This document shows, one piece after another, positions 1-5,678 of a stretch of DNA of 6,367 nucleotides (the first letter of the stretch is position 1; every line of letters starts with the position of its first letter). A model generated the notes under the pieces. It was not told the origin of the DNA. It saw only the letters and a list, made by a program, of their open reading frames with translations, and made no database searches. Made by a program: the position numbers and the translations under genes. Origin of the DNA: Actinomycetes bacterium (GTDB taxonomy: Bacteria > Actinomycetota > Acidimicrobiia > Acidimicrobiales > Palsa-688); assembly GCA_021811865.1 (NCBI GenBank), contig JAKAQB010000133.1, forward strand, positions 1 through 6,367. The letters are read 5' to 3'.

Positions 1-1
1 T

Positions 2-148
2 GTGACCCTCGACCGAGACGATCACCAAGCGGCGTTGAACGATCTGTTCGTCCTCGCCCAGCAGTTCGGGTACGACCTACTCAACGGCGAGATCAGCAAG
101 CTCGTCGACTCAGCGGTTGGTCGTCCAGATACTCGGTTGTCTGCGTGA
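2..148 (+). pseudogene. Upstream reading-frame fragment of the SMC-like (JetC-like) ATPase gene, ending at a frameshift-created stop
   Basis: An open frame enters from the left edge with codons starting at position 2. It reads TLDRDDHQAALNDLFVLAQQ and then FGYDLLNGEISKLVDSAV before running into a TGA at 146-148. The text up to about 118 looks like helical coiled-coil protein. It joins naturally to the next frame (VVQILGCLRDAGITAHAGWR) if one G of the GG at 119-120 is removed. I therefore read this as the middle of the same SMC-like protein, just before its hinge-like region, and not as a separate gene ending at 148. The N-terminal ATPase half with Walker A must lie left of the window. An alternative is two genes overlapping by 32 bp, with the second starting at TTG 117, but no ribosome binding site supports that start. 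Confidence 0.6.
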
Positions 149-2552
149 CGCCGGCATCACCGCGCACGCCGGGTGGCGGTACGTGGCGGAGAACTACGCG
201 GACCCGGCAGCGCACGGCCCGCTGATCGCCGCCCTGCCTGACGTTTGCGACGGGGTGGTCGTCTATGGAGACATGGACCAGGCGCTGGCGGCCCTCGCCG
301 GCCTCGAGGTGACCGACGCGGTGGTCCTAGCCCCGGCCTCGGTGTTCACCACCCCCGGCCAGACCCGGATTGTGGTCGGCCCGCGCCACGACTTCCGCGC
401 CGGCAGGTCTGAGTCCGAACGCCTCAGCGGCCTCATCTCAAGGTCGAGCAGGGAGATCGCCGAGCTGGTCGGCCGACGCGATACCGACCTGACGCTGCGC
501 AGCCGAGTGCAGGCCCTGCTCGACGAGCTGCCCACGGGGGGGATCGCCGCGCTCGCTGCCGAAAGCGACGCCCTAGCCGCCAAGGCCCGCGCCGCGGCCG
601 AGGAGCTATCCGCAGCAAGCGAGACCCTGACCGGGCTGGAGCGCCGGCACCGGGACCTGACCGAAGCCCGTGTAGGCGCCGAGCGGATCGCGACCGAATC
701 CCGAAGAGACGCCGAGCGGGTCGCCCAGCTGGTCGACACGGAGGCGACGACCATCGCACCCGCCCGAGCCCGGCGGGAAGCCATCCCGGCGTTGAAGATG
801 GCCGCCGCCACCGCGGAGGAGGGAGCTCGCCAGCGCCTCGAAGACGCGGAGGGTCGCCTCAACCGAGCGAGAGACCGGATCCGCGAGCTGCGCGAGAAGC
901 GAAAGGCCTGGCAGGCACGTCGTGCTGGGCTACCGGACCCGTCGGACCCAGGCCTCGTCGGCGTCGACGCCGCCGACGAGGCGGTCACCGAGCTAGCCGA
1001 AGAGCTGAGGGAGGCCTACCCGGAGACCGAGCTGCGCCGCCGCGTGGAGGAGGCCGTCCGTGGTCTGCGAGCGATTACCGAGGACTGGGAGCGCAACAGC
1101 GACGAGGTGCGGGCGTTGGCCGAGGCGTTCGCCGGCACCCCGGCGGGCAGCGACGCCGACCTCCGAGCGGAGGAGGCGACCCGGGCAGCCGAAGACGTGA
1201 CCGCGGCTACCGCCCGGCGGACGCTCGCCGAGCGGGAGCTGTCCGACGCCGAGAAGGAGCTCGCCGGTGCTGCCTCCCGCCGCGCCGATCTGCCCGAGAT
1301 GCCCACCGACCGGGACTCCGCGCTCGCCCTGGCCAACGCCGCCGAGGCGGAGGCGAACGCCATCCAGTTGCGGGTAGGTGTCCTGGAGCGGGACCGAGAC
1401 AAGACGGGGGAAGCCAGCAAGGCCAACACGGCCCGCGCTGCGATGCTGCGAGATCAGGTCGGCAAGTTCCCGGGGATCAGCGCGGCGCACGAGCCGGCGG
1501 GAACGGTGCCCTCCGATGACGGCGAGGTGCGGCGGATGGTGGACAACTTGGCCCGTCAGGTCGAGATCGCCGAGCGAGCCTGGGGTACGGCGTCATCTAC
1601 GCGCTCAGCCCGGGCCGACGAGCTCAAGGACTGGGCCGGCGCCGACCGCTTCACCCGGGTGGCAGAGGAGGAGAACGGCCGCTGGGTACGGATCATGCGG
1701 GAGCGGCTGCGCTCGTCCAACTTGATTGACACCGTCGGGCCGCGCGCCGCGGATTGGGTGACGGACCTGGCGATCCGCCAAGACGCCATCGCCGCCCAGC
1801 TACGCCAGGTGGACCAGACCAAGGAGAACATCGTGGGCCGTCTCGCCGCGCTGGTTGACGACAGCCTTTCGGTGATCGTGCGGGCCTCGTCGCTGTCCGA
1901 GCTACCGGAAGGGATCGGGCCGTGGGCGGGCGCGAAGTTCCTCGACGTCGCCCCCCGCAACCGTCCATCCCGGGAGCAGGCCTTGGTCCGTGTCGGAGAG
2001 CTGGTCGACCGGATGGTGGAAGCGAAGCGTGTGGAGGTCGAACCAGCGGAGCTTCTCTGGCGGGCCATGGAAGCCTCGGTCATCGACGGGTTCCGGGCCA
2101 GCGTGTTGAAACCGGCGCCCGAGCAGCCCACCGTTCGCACCCCCGTCGAGAACATGAGTAAATGGTCCGGCGGGGAGAACCTGACCGCCTCGCTGATCTT
2201 GTTCTGCATCCTTGCTCGGCTTCGCACCGAACAACGCACTGGCCGACGTTCCGCGGCACCCGGCGGACTGGTACCACTCGACAACCCGCTGGGAAAGGCG
2301 AACTACCTGGAGTTCCTCAAACTGCAGCGTACGGTGGCCCGGGCCACCGGGGTGCAGCTGGTCTTCTGGACCGGGATCGGGGATCTGGGAGCGGTGACCG
2401 CGTTCCCCCGAATCATCGCCGTGCACAAGCGCCCATCGAAGTCTCGAGCAGGAGTGGCGTTCACGGTTGCCGACGATGCACATTCCGCCAACGATCCCGA
2501 CCCGATGTTCGAGGAGGTGTCGGCGTCCGGGTCAGTCCGCGGCGATCCATGA
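117..2552 (+). CDS. SMC/MukB-like coiled-coil ATPase, C-terminal portion (Wadjet JetC-like)
   Basis: This frame gives 811 residues if read from TTG 117, although that is probably not a true start: the frame is open from 39 and seems to continue the upstream fragment through a frameshift. Residues 1 to about 95 look like a compact hinge-like domain (AGWRYVAENY, then DGVVVYGDMD and VVGPRHDF). Residues about 100-600 are a very long Ala/Glu/Arg-rich coiled coil, interrupted near 270-290. The C-terminal ATPase lobe carries the ABC signature SKWSGGEN (about 681-688) and a Walker B-like segment, GGLVPLDNP, with D722 followed by N. The end of that lobe reads VQLVFWTGIGDLGAV. Walker A is absent because the N-terminal half is outside the window. 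In Wadjet systems JetC is the SMC subunit that extrudes loops on invading plasmids together with JetA and JetB. The assignment rests on this architecture and on the JetD-like gene that overlaps its stop codon by ATGA. Its transcript presumably continued into that gene. Other MukB/MksB-like SMC families remain possible. Confidence 0.72.
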   Translation: MVVQILGCLRDAGITAHAGWRYVAENYADPAAHGPLIAALPDVCDGVVVYGDMDQALAALAGLEVTDAVVLAPASVFTTPGQTRIVVGPRHDFRAGRSESERLSGLISRSSREIAELVGRRDTDLTLRSRVQALLDELPTGGIAALAAESDALAAKARAAAEELSAASETLTGLERRHRDLTEARVGAERIATESRRDAERVAQLVDTEATTIAPARARREAIPALKMAAATAEEGARQRLEDAEGRLNRARDRIRELREKRKAWQARRAGLPDPSDPGLVGVDAADEAVTELAEELREAYPETELRRRVEEAVRGLRAITEDWERNSDEVRALAEAFAGTPAGSDADLRAEEATRAAEDVTAATARRTLAERELSDAEKELAGAASRRADLPEMPTDRDSALALANAAEAEANAIQLRVGVLERDRDKTGEASKANTARAAMLRDQVGKFPGISAAHEPAGTVPSDDGEVRRMVDNLARQVEIAERAWGTASSTRSARADELKDWAGADRFTRVAEEENGRWVRIMRERLRSSNLIDTVGPRAADWVTDLAIRQDAIAAQLRQVDQTKENIVGRLAALVDDSLSVIVRASSLSELPEGIGPWAGAKFLDVAPRNRPSREQALVRVGELVDRMVEAKRVEVEPAELLWRAMEASVIDGFRASVLKPAPEQPTVRTPVENMSKWSGGENLTASLILFCILARLRTEQRTGRRSAAPGGLVPLDNPLGKANYLEFLKLQRTVARATGVQLVFWTGIGDLGAVTAFPRIIAVHKRPSKSRAGVAFTVADDAHSANDPDPMFEEVSASGSVRGDP

Positions 2553-2745
2553 CCACCGCAGCAGGTCCGGCGCCAAGCCGAAGGAACCATGAGTCGGCGC
2601 TTGCCCAAGCGATCGCCGAGGCCGTGAGTGCATCGAGTCGGCGGCGGGTCCACCTCCCCGAACTGCTCGAGGCAGCAGGCCAGTAGATCGCAGCGCGGCG
2701 TCGGCGGTCGGCTGGCGCGGCCGCGTGCTGGCCGCCCTCGAGGAT
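2549..2745 (+). pseudogene. JetD-like protein, N-terminal fragment (DUF3322 start), cut off by an IS insertion
   Basis: ATG 2549 overlaps the TGA of the JetC-like gene (ATGA), an arrangement typical of translational coupling. No strong ribosome binding site precedes it. The first 45 codons run to TAG 2684-2686 and end HLPELLEAAGQ. The frame one base back then continues sensibly as VDRSAASAVGWRGRVLAALED up to the IS edge at 2745. Adding back one G next to 2683 (CAG to CAGG) joins the two halves, so I infer a one-base deletion. The helical text ending RVLAALED looks like the small winged-helix type start of DUF3322 proteins. It continues across the IS with LRGVGVIEWPKASFDRSATP at 4278, which shows that this is one interrupted gene. 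The 45-codon piece alone is unlikely to be functional. Confidence 0.78.
2742..2745. repeat. Left copy of the 4-bp target-site duplication GGAT
   Basis: GGAT immediately precedes the IS left end (TGAGGTG) and recurs at 4274-4277 just after its right end. A duplication of 3 to 5 bp is usual for IS3-family insertions. Removing the IS plus one copy restores the JetD-like frame, which independently supports these boundaries. Confidence 0.75.
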
Positions 2746-2800
2746 TGAGGTGTGTCTGACTTTGCCGCGGAAGTCCGGCCGAAAATGACCCAAGTCACTG
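2746..2800. repeat. Left terminal inverted repeat of the IS (IRL)
   Basis: This end matches the inverted complement of 4219-4273 in blocks: TG at the tip, TG-GTCTGACTT, CGCGGA, and AAATGA-CCAA followed by CACTG. The stop codon of orfB (2795-2797) lies within it. The mismatches are typical of natural IS ends. Confidence 0.75.
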
Positions 2801-4185
2801 GCCCGGCTCCCCGGTGTTGGTGGTGTCCCGGCGATGGTAGGCGAGCCGCTCGTGGCGCGCTCGCTCGAGGCCCCGCCGGCGGGCCTCGCGGATGGCGTGT
2901 CCGCGTCCCTCGTGCTCGTCGTTCGGCGTGACGTAGCCGATACCGGCGTGCAGCCGGACCGAGTTGTACTCGTGGCGCACCCGGCCGAGCTCATGCTCCA
3001 GCAGTTCCGGGTCGCCGATGCGCTCCAAGTGCGGCCACTCGCCCTTCACGTGACCGAACAGCGTCTCGATCCACGCCTGGTCGGTTGGGGTGTGGGGCCG
3101 CCCGTGGTGCTGGGCGACGGCCATGGCGGCCATGAACGCCTTGGTGGCGTCGCTCTTCATCTGGGGCCCGTTGTCGGACACCGCGAGCAGGATCGGCCGG
3201 GCGGGGTCGTCCTCGGCCAGCTCCAGGCGCTCGGGGGTGAGCAGGTCGACCAGGCCCTCTTCGAGCAGCGCCCGCTCGAAGATGACCTTCACCTGGGTCG
3301 AGGTCTCCTCCACCGACACCAGCGTGTCGATCCACTTGCGGCTGACCATGTCGATGATGGCGAAGGCACAGCGGCGCGCCCGGGTGAAGTGCGTCACGTC
3401 CCAGCCCCAGATGCGATTCGGCGCCCAGACGAGCCACTGTGGCCACTGGCGGCGGCCGACGGGCTCACGGGGGCCGACCTCGGGGAGGACGAGGCCGTGA
3501 GCTGCGAGAACTCGGCGAACCGTGGAGGGCGATACCCACACCGTCTCGGTGTAGGAGCCCCGGTGGGCGAGCTTCCGGTGCGAGCGGTCGACCTCTCCCC
3601 AGGTCTCTGCAAGCTCCAAGATGGCCCGCTCCTCCCAGCCCAGAAGTCCGTGGGTGGGATTGCCGCCTGGTGCCTTGTCGATCAAGGTGCCGCTCTCGCG
3701 CAGACGGGCACGCCAGCGGTGCACCCGGTCGTCGGAGACGCCCCACAGCGAGCACACCCAGCTCTGGGAGAACCCGGCTGCCAGCGCCTCCTCCACGCTC
3801 TTCAAGACCAGCTCCTTCGTCTCGGCGGGGGCCCGCGCCGGGAGCGGACCGGTCAGCCCCAGCCGGCTTTTCCCCGGACGACCGCCAGCTCGATGGCCTG
3901 CGCCTTGATCGCCTCGGTGAGCTGCACGATCTCCGAGCGCGCCGCTTCGAGCGCCCAGTCGCGCTCTTTGGCCGGTCGGCCAGGCTTGGCCGCCAGCGCG
4001 GCGAGCGCCGCGTCCTTCACGGTGCGCCGGATGCCGATGATCGTCGATACGTCGACCATCCACTTGCGCGCCGCGTCGGCCTGGGTGATCTCGCCAGCGG
4101 TGATCTGCAAGAAGATCTCCCACTTCGTCTCCGGGCTCAGCACCCGCGGGCGACGACGCCCCGATCCCGTGTTGTCCCCGACCAC
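2795..4185 (-). CDS. OrfAB fusion transposase of the IS3-family element, made by -1 frameshifting
   Basis: The predicted fusion is about 463 residues. It comprises OrfA from GTG 4185 up to the lysine codon at 3868-3870, then a -1 shift into the orfB frame (AGC CGG CTG) to the stop at 2795. The orfB part has a second helix-turn-helix region (AGFSQSWVCSLWGVSDDRVH) and then an rve-type DDE core. Its catalytic residues are D in WDVTHF (codon 3398-3400), D in SDNGPQM (3173-3175) and E in WIETLFGHVK (3065-3067). Exactly 35 residues separate the second D from the E, and a K sits seven residues after the E, as in classic IS3-type D,D(35)E enzymes. The C-terminal YNSVRLHAGIGY motif is also typical. 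The enzyme would bind the inverted repeats and catalyse cutting and strand transfer. I see no premature stop, so it looks functional. Confidence 0.85.
3853..4185 (-). CDS. OrfA, helix-turn-helix and leucine-zipper protein of the IS3-family element
   Basis: OrfA is 110 residues long. The start is GTG 4185, with a good ribosome binding site (GAGAGGAG) six bases upstream. The nearby ATG at 4188-4190 is in a different frame. Residues about 15-60 resemble an IS3 OrfA helix-turn-helix (LSPETKWEIFLQITAGEITQ, then ADAARKW). Residues about 75-105 form a heptad-like helix ending ELAVVRGKAGWG, suited to multimerisation. In IS3 elements OrfA binds the terminal repeats and, when made alone, usually restrains transposition; the OrfAB fusion is the active enzyme. 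Its last codons overlap the orfB frame at the slippery site. Confidence 0.82.
   Translation of the reverse strand: MVGDNTGSGRRRPRVLSPETKWEIFLQITAGEITQADAARKWMVDVSTIIGIRRTVKDAALAALAAKPGRPAKERDWALEAARSEIVQLTEAIKAQAIELAVVRGKAGWG
3868..3874 (-). promoter_or_regulatory. -1 programmed frameshift heptamer G-GGA-AAA between orfA and orfB
   Basis: On the minus strand the orfA codons read CGG GGA AAA GCC. The heptamer G GGA AAA fits the X XXY YYZ pattern, so both tRNAs can re-pair as GGG AAA after a one-base backward slip. That places the ribosome in the orfB frame (AGC CGG CTG), which is open to the end of the element. The orfA stop follows five codons later, at 3853-3855, which is normal spacing for this family. 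Confidence 0.75.
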
Positions 4186-4195
4186 TGCATGCTCC

Positions 4196-4212
4196 TCTCG
4201 GTTGGACCGAGA
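4196..4212 (-). promoter_or_regulatory. Hairpin abutting the orfA ribosome binding site
   Basis: TCTCGGT (4196-4202) and ACCGAGA (4206-4212) are perfect 7-base arms around a 3-base loop. On the transposase mRNA one arm covers the first bases of the GAGAGGAG ribosome binding site, just upstream of GTG 4185. Structures that limit translation initiation are known in several insertion sequences. A regulatory role here is inferred from position only. Confidence 0.4.
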
Positions 4213-4218
4213 AGCCTG

Positions 4219-4273
4219 TCAGTGTTGGTTCATTTCGCGGTGGATGCTCCGCGCCGAAGTCAGACGCAAGACA
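4219..4273. repeat. Right terminal inverted repeat of the IS (IRR)
   Basis: Read on the minus strand from 4273 it begins TGTCTTGCGTCTGACTT and shares its main blocks with the left end. It lies upstream of orfA, so the transposase promoter should be in or near it, but I see no clear -35/-10 pair. Confidence 0.75.
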
Positions 4274-4277
4274 GGAT
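4274..4277. repeat. Right copy of the 4-bp target-site duplication GGAT
   Basis: This matches 2742-2745 on the other side of the element. The JetD-like frame resumes with CTA CGG GGT at 4278 once this copy and the IS are removed. Confidence 0.75.
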
Positions 4278-5250
4278 CTACGGGGTGTTGGCGTGATCGA
4301 ATGGCCGAAAGCGTCGTTTGACCGCAGTGCCACCCCGCCGCTACCCATGTAGGTAGCCCGTCCCGTCGAGCCGCGGCGGCCAACGCCGGTGCAGCGGGCA
4401 CCGGTGTGGCGCGCGGAGCTGGCGTGGGCCGCTGACCCGGGGTCGGACCTATCTGCGAGTGAGGTGAAACTGCTCGCCGCGGTGAACGACTGGCTGGCCC
4501 GCGGTGACCGACGGTTGGTGCCGGTACGTGAGCGGTCGCTGGAGGTCTTCGGCGACGAGAAGCTACTGGAGACGTTGCTGCTCGGTCGGCTCTTCGGACC
4601 GGGCCGGCTCACTTTGGATCTGTTGTGGGCAGAGTCATGCTGGCCGGAGGTAGTGGAGTCGGTTGCCGGTCCGGGTGCCGACTGGCTCATTGTGGAGAAC
4701 TACACCACGTATGTCTCGGTGTCTCGGGCGGCGCAGCGCGTCGGATATCCGGACCGGGTCATCTGGGGCTCTGGCAATCACATGTCAGCCCCCGGCTGGC
4801 GTCTCTCGCTCTGGCCGGTCGGCGCCCGTCCCGGGCCTGGTACTTCGGCGATGTCGACACCGGAGGGTTCAAGGTGGCGCGTACGGCCGTGACCCGGGCC
4901 GGAGAGCGAGGCCTCGGGGGCCTCTCGCCGGCGTGGGGGCTCTACCGCCTCGCCCTCGAGCGCGGTACCCCCCGGGCCACGGACACCGCCCGTGCAGGGT
5001 CGAGGGCCCAGGCGTGGATCCGTTCTTGGCTGGGCGACGAACTCGGCCCCGTCTGTGCCGACGGGTGGTGCAGGAACATGCGGGAACGGCCGCGTTGTCC
5101 GGGATCGACATGCGGGAGCTCCTCGGGGCTGAGGAGGATCAGCCAGCGTGCGCACGGCAGAAGCGGGATGGTGCCTGCCCGCCAGCGGCCACCGGGAAGG
5201 CGAGACCCCGATTATCGACCGCGGTTCCGCAACGCGCTCAAGATGAGTAG
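4278..5250 (+). pseudogene. JetD-like protein, main fragment (DUF3322 and Toprim-like DUF2220), with a nonsense codon and two frameshifts
   Basis: This is the rest of the interrupted gene. It resumes as LRGVGVIEW and reaches TAG at 4350-4352 in the run LP-M-stop-VARPVE, where a tryptophan codon TGG would fit. The same frame then carries the DUF3322-like RERSLEVFGDEK (FGDEK at 4548-4562) and LFGPGRLTLDLLW. Next come VENYTTYVSVSR and IWGSGN, followed by a one-base deletion in the C run at 4789-4793. The second frame gives RLASLALAGRRPSRAWYFGD, then VDTGGFKVAR: the acidic Toprim-like DxD motif of DUF2220. It continues with PAWGLYRLALERG. After WLGDELGP a second deletion in the C run at 5047-5050 leads to RVVQEHAGTAALSGIDMREL. 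The frame ends at TAG 5248-5250. Repaired, the whole gene gives about 390 codons, which I would expect of JetD. In Wadjet JetD cleaves plasmid DNA handed over by the JetABC complex. No intact product can be made here. The exact C-terminus is uncertain. Confidence 0.8.
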
Positions 5251-5295
5251 GGCAGCGCCATAGCGGCTGTATTATGCAGAGCCGGCGACCACGGC

Positions 5296-5368
5296 GTTCG
5301 CGTGAGCAGAGGCGCGAACATCCGCGAACAAAGGATGTCACCTTCACCCGTTACCTTGAACGTTCGCG
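5296..5368. repeat. Four copies of a 7-base motif, CGCGAAC / GTTCGCG, in both orientations
   Basis: GTTCGCG occurs at 5296-5302 and 5362-5368, and its inverse CGCGAAC at 5313-5319 and 5323-5329. The two middle copies are spaced exactly 10 bp apart (CGCGAACA twice), about one helical turn. The first and second copies could also pair as a 7-bp stem with a 10-base loop. This layout would suit binding of a regulator, but it is unproven. Confidence 0.45.
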
Positions 5369-5423
5369 TCTTTCGGGCTGATCGTCCTGGGCTTTCTTGC
5401 TGTGTCGTGGCATTCCGACGGGG

Positions 5424-5452
5424 TTGTCCACAGGGTTTATCGACCTGATTAT
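5424..5452 (+). promoter_or_regulatory. Possible promoter overlapping a DnaA-box match (TTGTCCACA)
   Basis: TTGTCC at 5424-5429 and GATTAT at 5447-5452 are 17 bases apart, each matching 4 of 6 bases of the sigma-70 type -35 and -10 consensus. TTGTCCACA (5424-5432) also equals the DnaA-box consensus of high-GC actinobacteria, and TTATCGAC follows twice (from 5437 and 5449). A start near 5459 would place the GCCCTACGCA repeats just downstream of it. Both readings are by eye only. Confidence 0.3.
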
Positions 5453-5469
5453 CGACGCGTGATCATCCT

Positions 5470-5499
5470 GCCCTACGCAGCCCTACGCAGCCCTACGCA
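5470..5499. repeat. Three perfect tandem copies of the 10-mer GCCCTACGCA
   Basis: The copies are at 5470-5479, 5480-5489 and 5490-5499 with no mismatch and no spacer. A fourth copy lies at 5580-5589, followed by a degenerate one (GCCCTGCCGCA). A 10-bp period puts every copy on the same face of the helix. The likely role is an operator array for the SIR2-like gene; iterons of an old replication origin are less likely at this unit length. Confidence 0.7.
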
Positions 5500-5578
5500 C
5501 GAGGTCGTCTCGCTGCAGCGCCCCCACGCTGGGCCATCGCGAGAGGCGGGCCGGGAGGCGCGCATCCGTGCCTCGCGT

Positions 5579-5610
5579 TGCCCTACGCAGCCCTGCCGCA
5601 GCGTAGGGCA
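5579..5610. promoter_or_regulatory. Perfect 10-bp inverted repeat built from the GCCCTACGCA motif, loop 12
   Basis: TGCCCTACGC (5579-5588) pairs perfectly with GCGTAGGGCA (5601-5610) around AGCCCTGCCGCA. It lies about 70 bases upstream of the SIR2-like start and uses the same core as the tandem repeats, so it could be a palindromic operator or an mRNA hairpin in the leader. No T run follows directly (TTGCCCTTCT), so I do not call it a standard intrinsic terminator. Confidence 0.5.
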
Positions 5611-5678
5611 TTGCCCTTCTCAACGACGGCGCCCGAGGTCAGCGCCGGACAGACTCCGGAGCCCCGCCGGCACGGGCG

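Larger units (their letters stand above)
2746..4273 (-). mobile_element. IS3-family insertion sequence, about 1,528 bp, inside the JetD-like gene
   Basis: The element begins with TG and ends with CA, as IS3-family members do. Its ends are imperfect inverted repeats. The left end contains TGTGTCTGACTT and CGCGGA; the inverted right end contains TGCGTCTGACTT and CGCGGA. A further match lies about 35 bases in (AAATGACCCAA against AAATGAACCAA). Its two minus-strand genes fill nearly all of it, and a GGAT duplication flanks it. It lies opposite to the gene it interrupts. The intact transposase frames and the clear duplication suggest a fairly recent insertion. I cannot assign a subgroup by eye. 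Confidence 0.88.
5251..5678. other. 428-bp non-coding region between the broken JetD-like gene and the SIR2-like gene
   Basis: I find no convincing gene on either strand. The region holds clustered short repeats (CGCGAAC/GTTCGCG at 5296-5368), a promoter-like pair at 5424-5452, three tandem GCCCTACGCA copies at 5470-5499, and a hairpin at 5579-5610. The long plus-strand frame 5402-5941 runs through it but conflicts with the clear SIR2 frame. The region most likely carries control sequences for the SIR2-like gene, perhaps with remnants of an older element. Confidence 0.55.

Noticed and set aside
263..1490. Several minus-strand frames of 100-240 codons under the SMC-like gene
   Set aside because: They are Ser/Arg-rich shadows typical of high-GC coding DNA; the plus-strand protein has clear family motifs over this range.
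2834..4321. 495-codon open frame on the plus strand through the IS
   Set aside because: It is the antisense of the transposase, which has a full D,D(35)E set with 35-residue spacing. The plus-strand protein has no recognisable motif and crosses the IS end.
4191..4690. Minus-strand extension of the orfB frame far upstream of the IS
   Set aside because: The frame happens to stay open past the IS right end into the JetD-like gene. Real expression begins at GTG 4185 (orfA) and enters the orfB frame by slippage.
5210..5456. GATTATCGAC found at 5210-5219 and 5447-5456 as a possible direct repeat or attachment pair
   Set aside because: There are only 10 shared bases with differing flanks and no integrase nearby; one copy lies inside the JetD-like tail. 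Chance is likely.
5470..5610. Possible CRISPR array
   Set aside because: The units are only 10 bp and directly abutting, without spacers of regular length.
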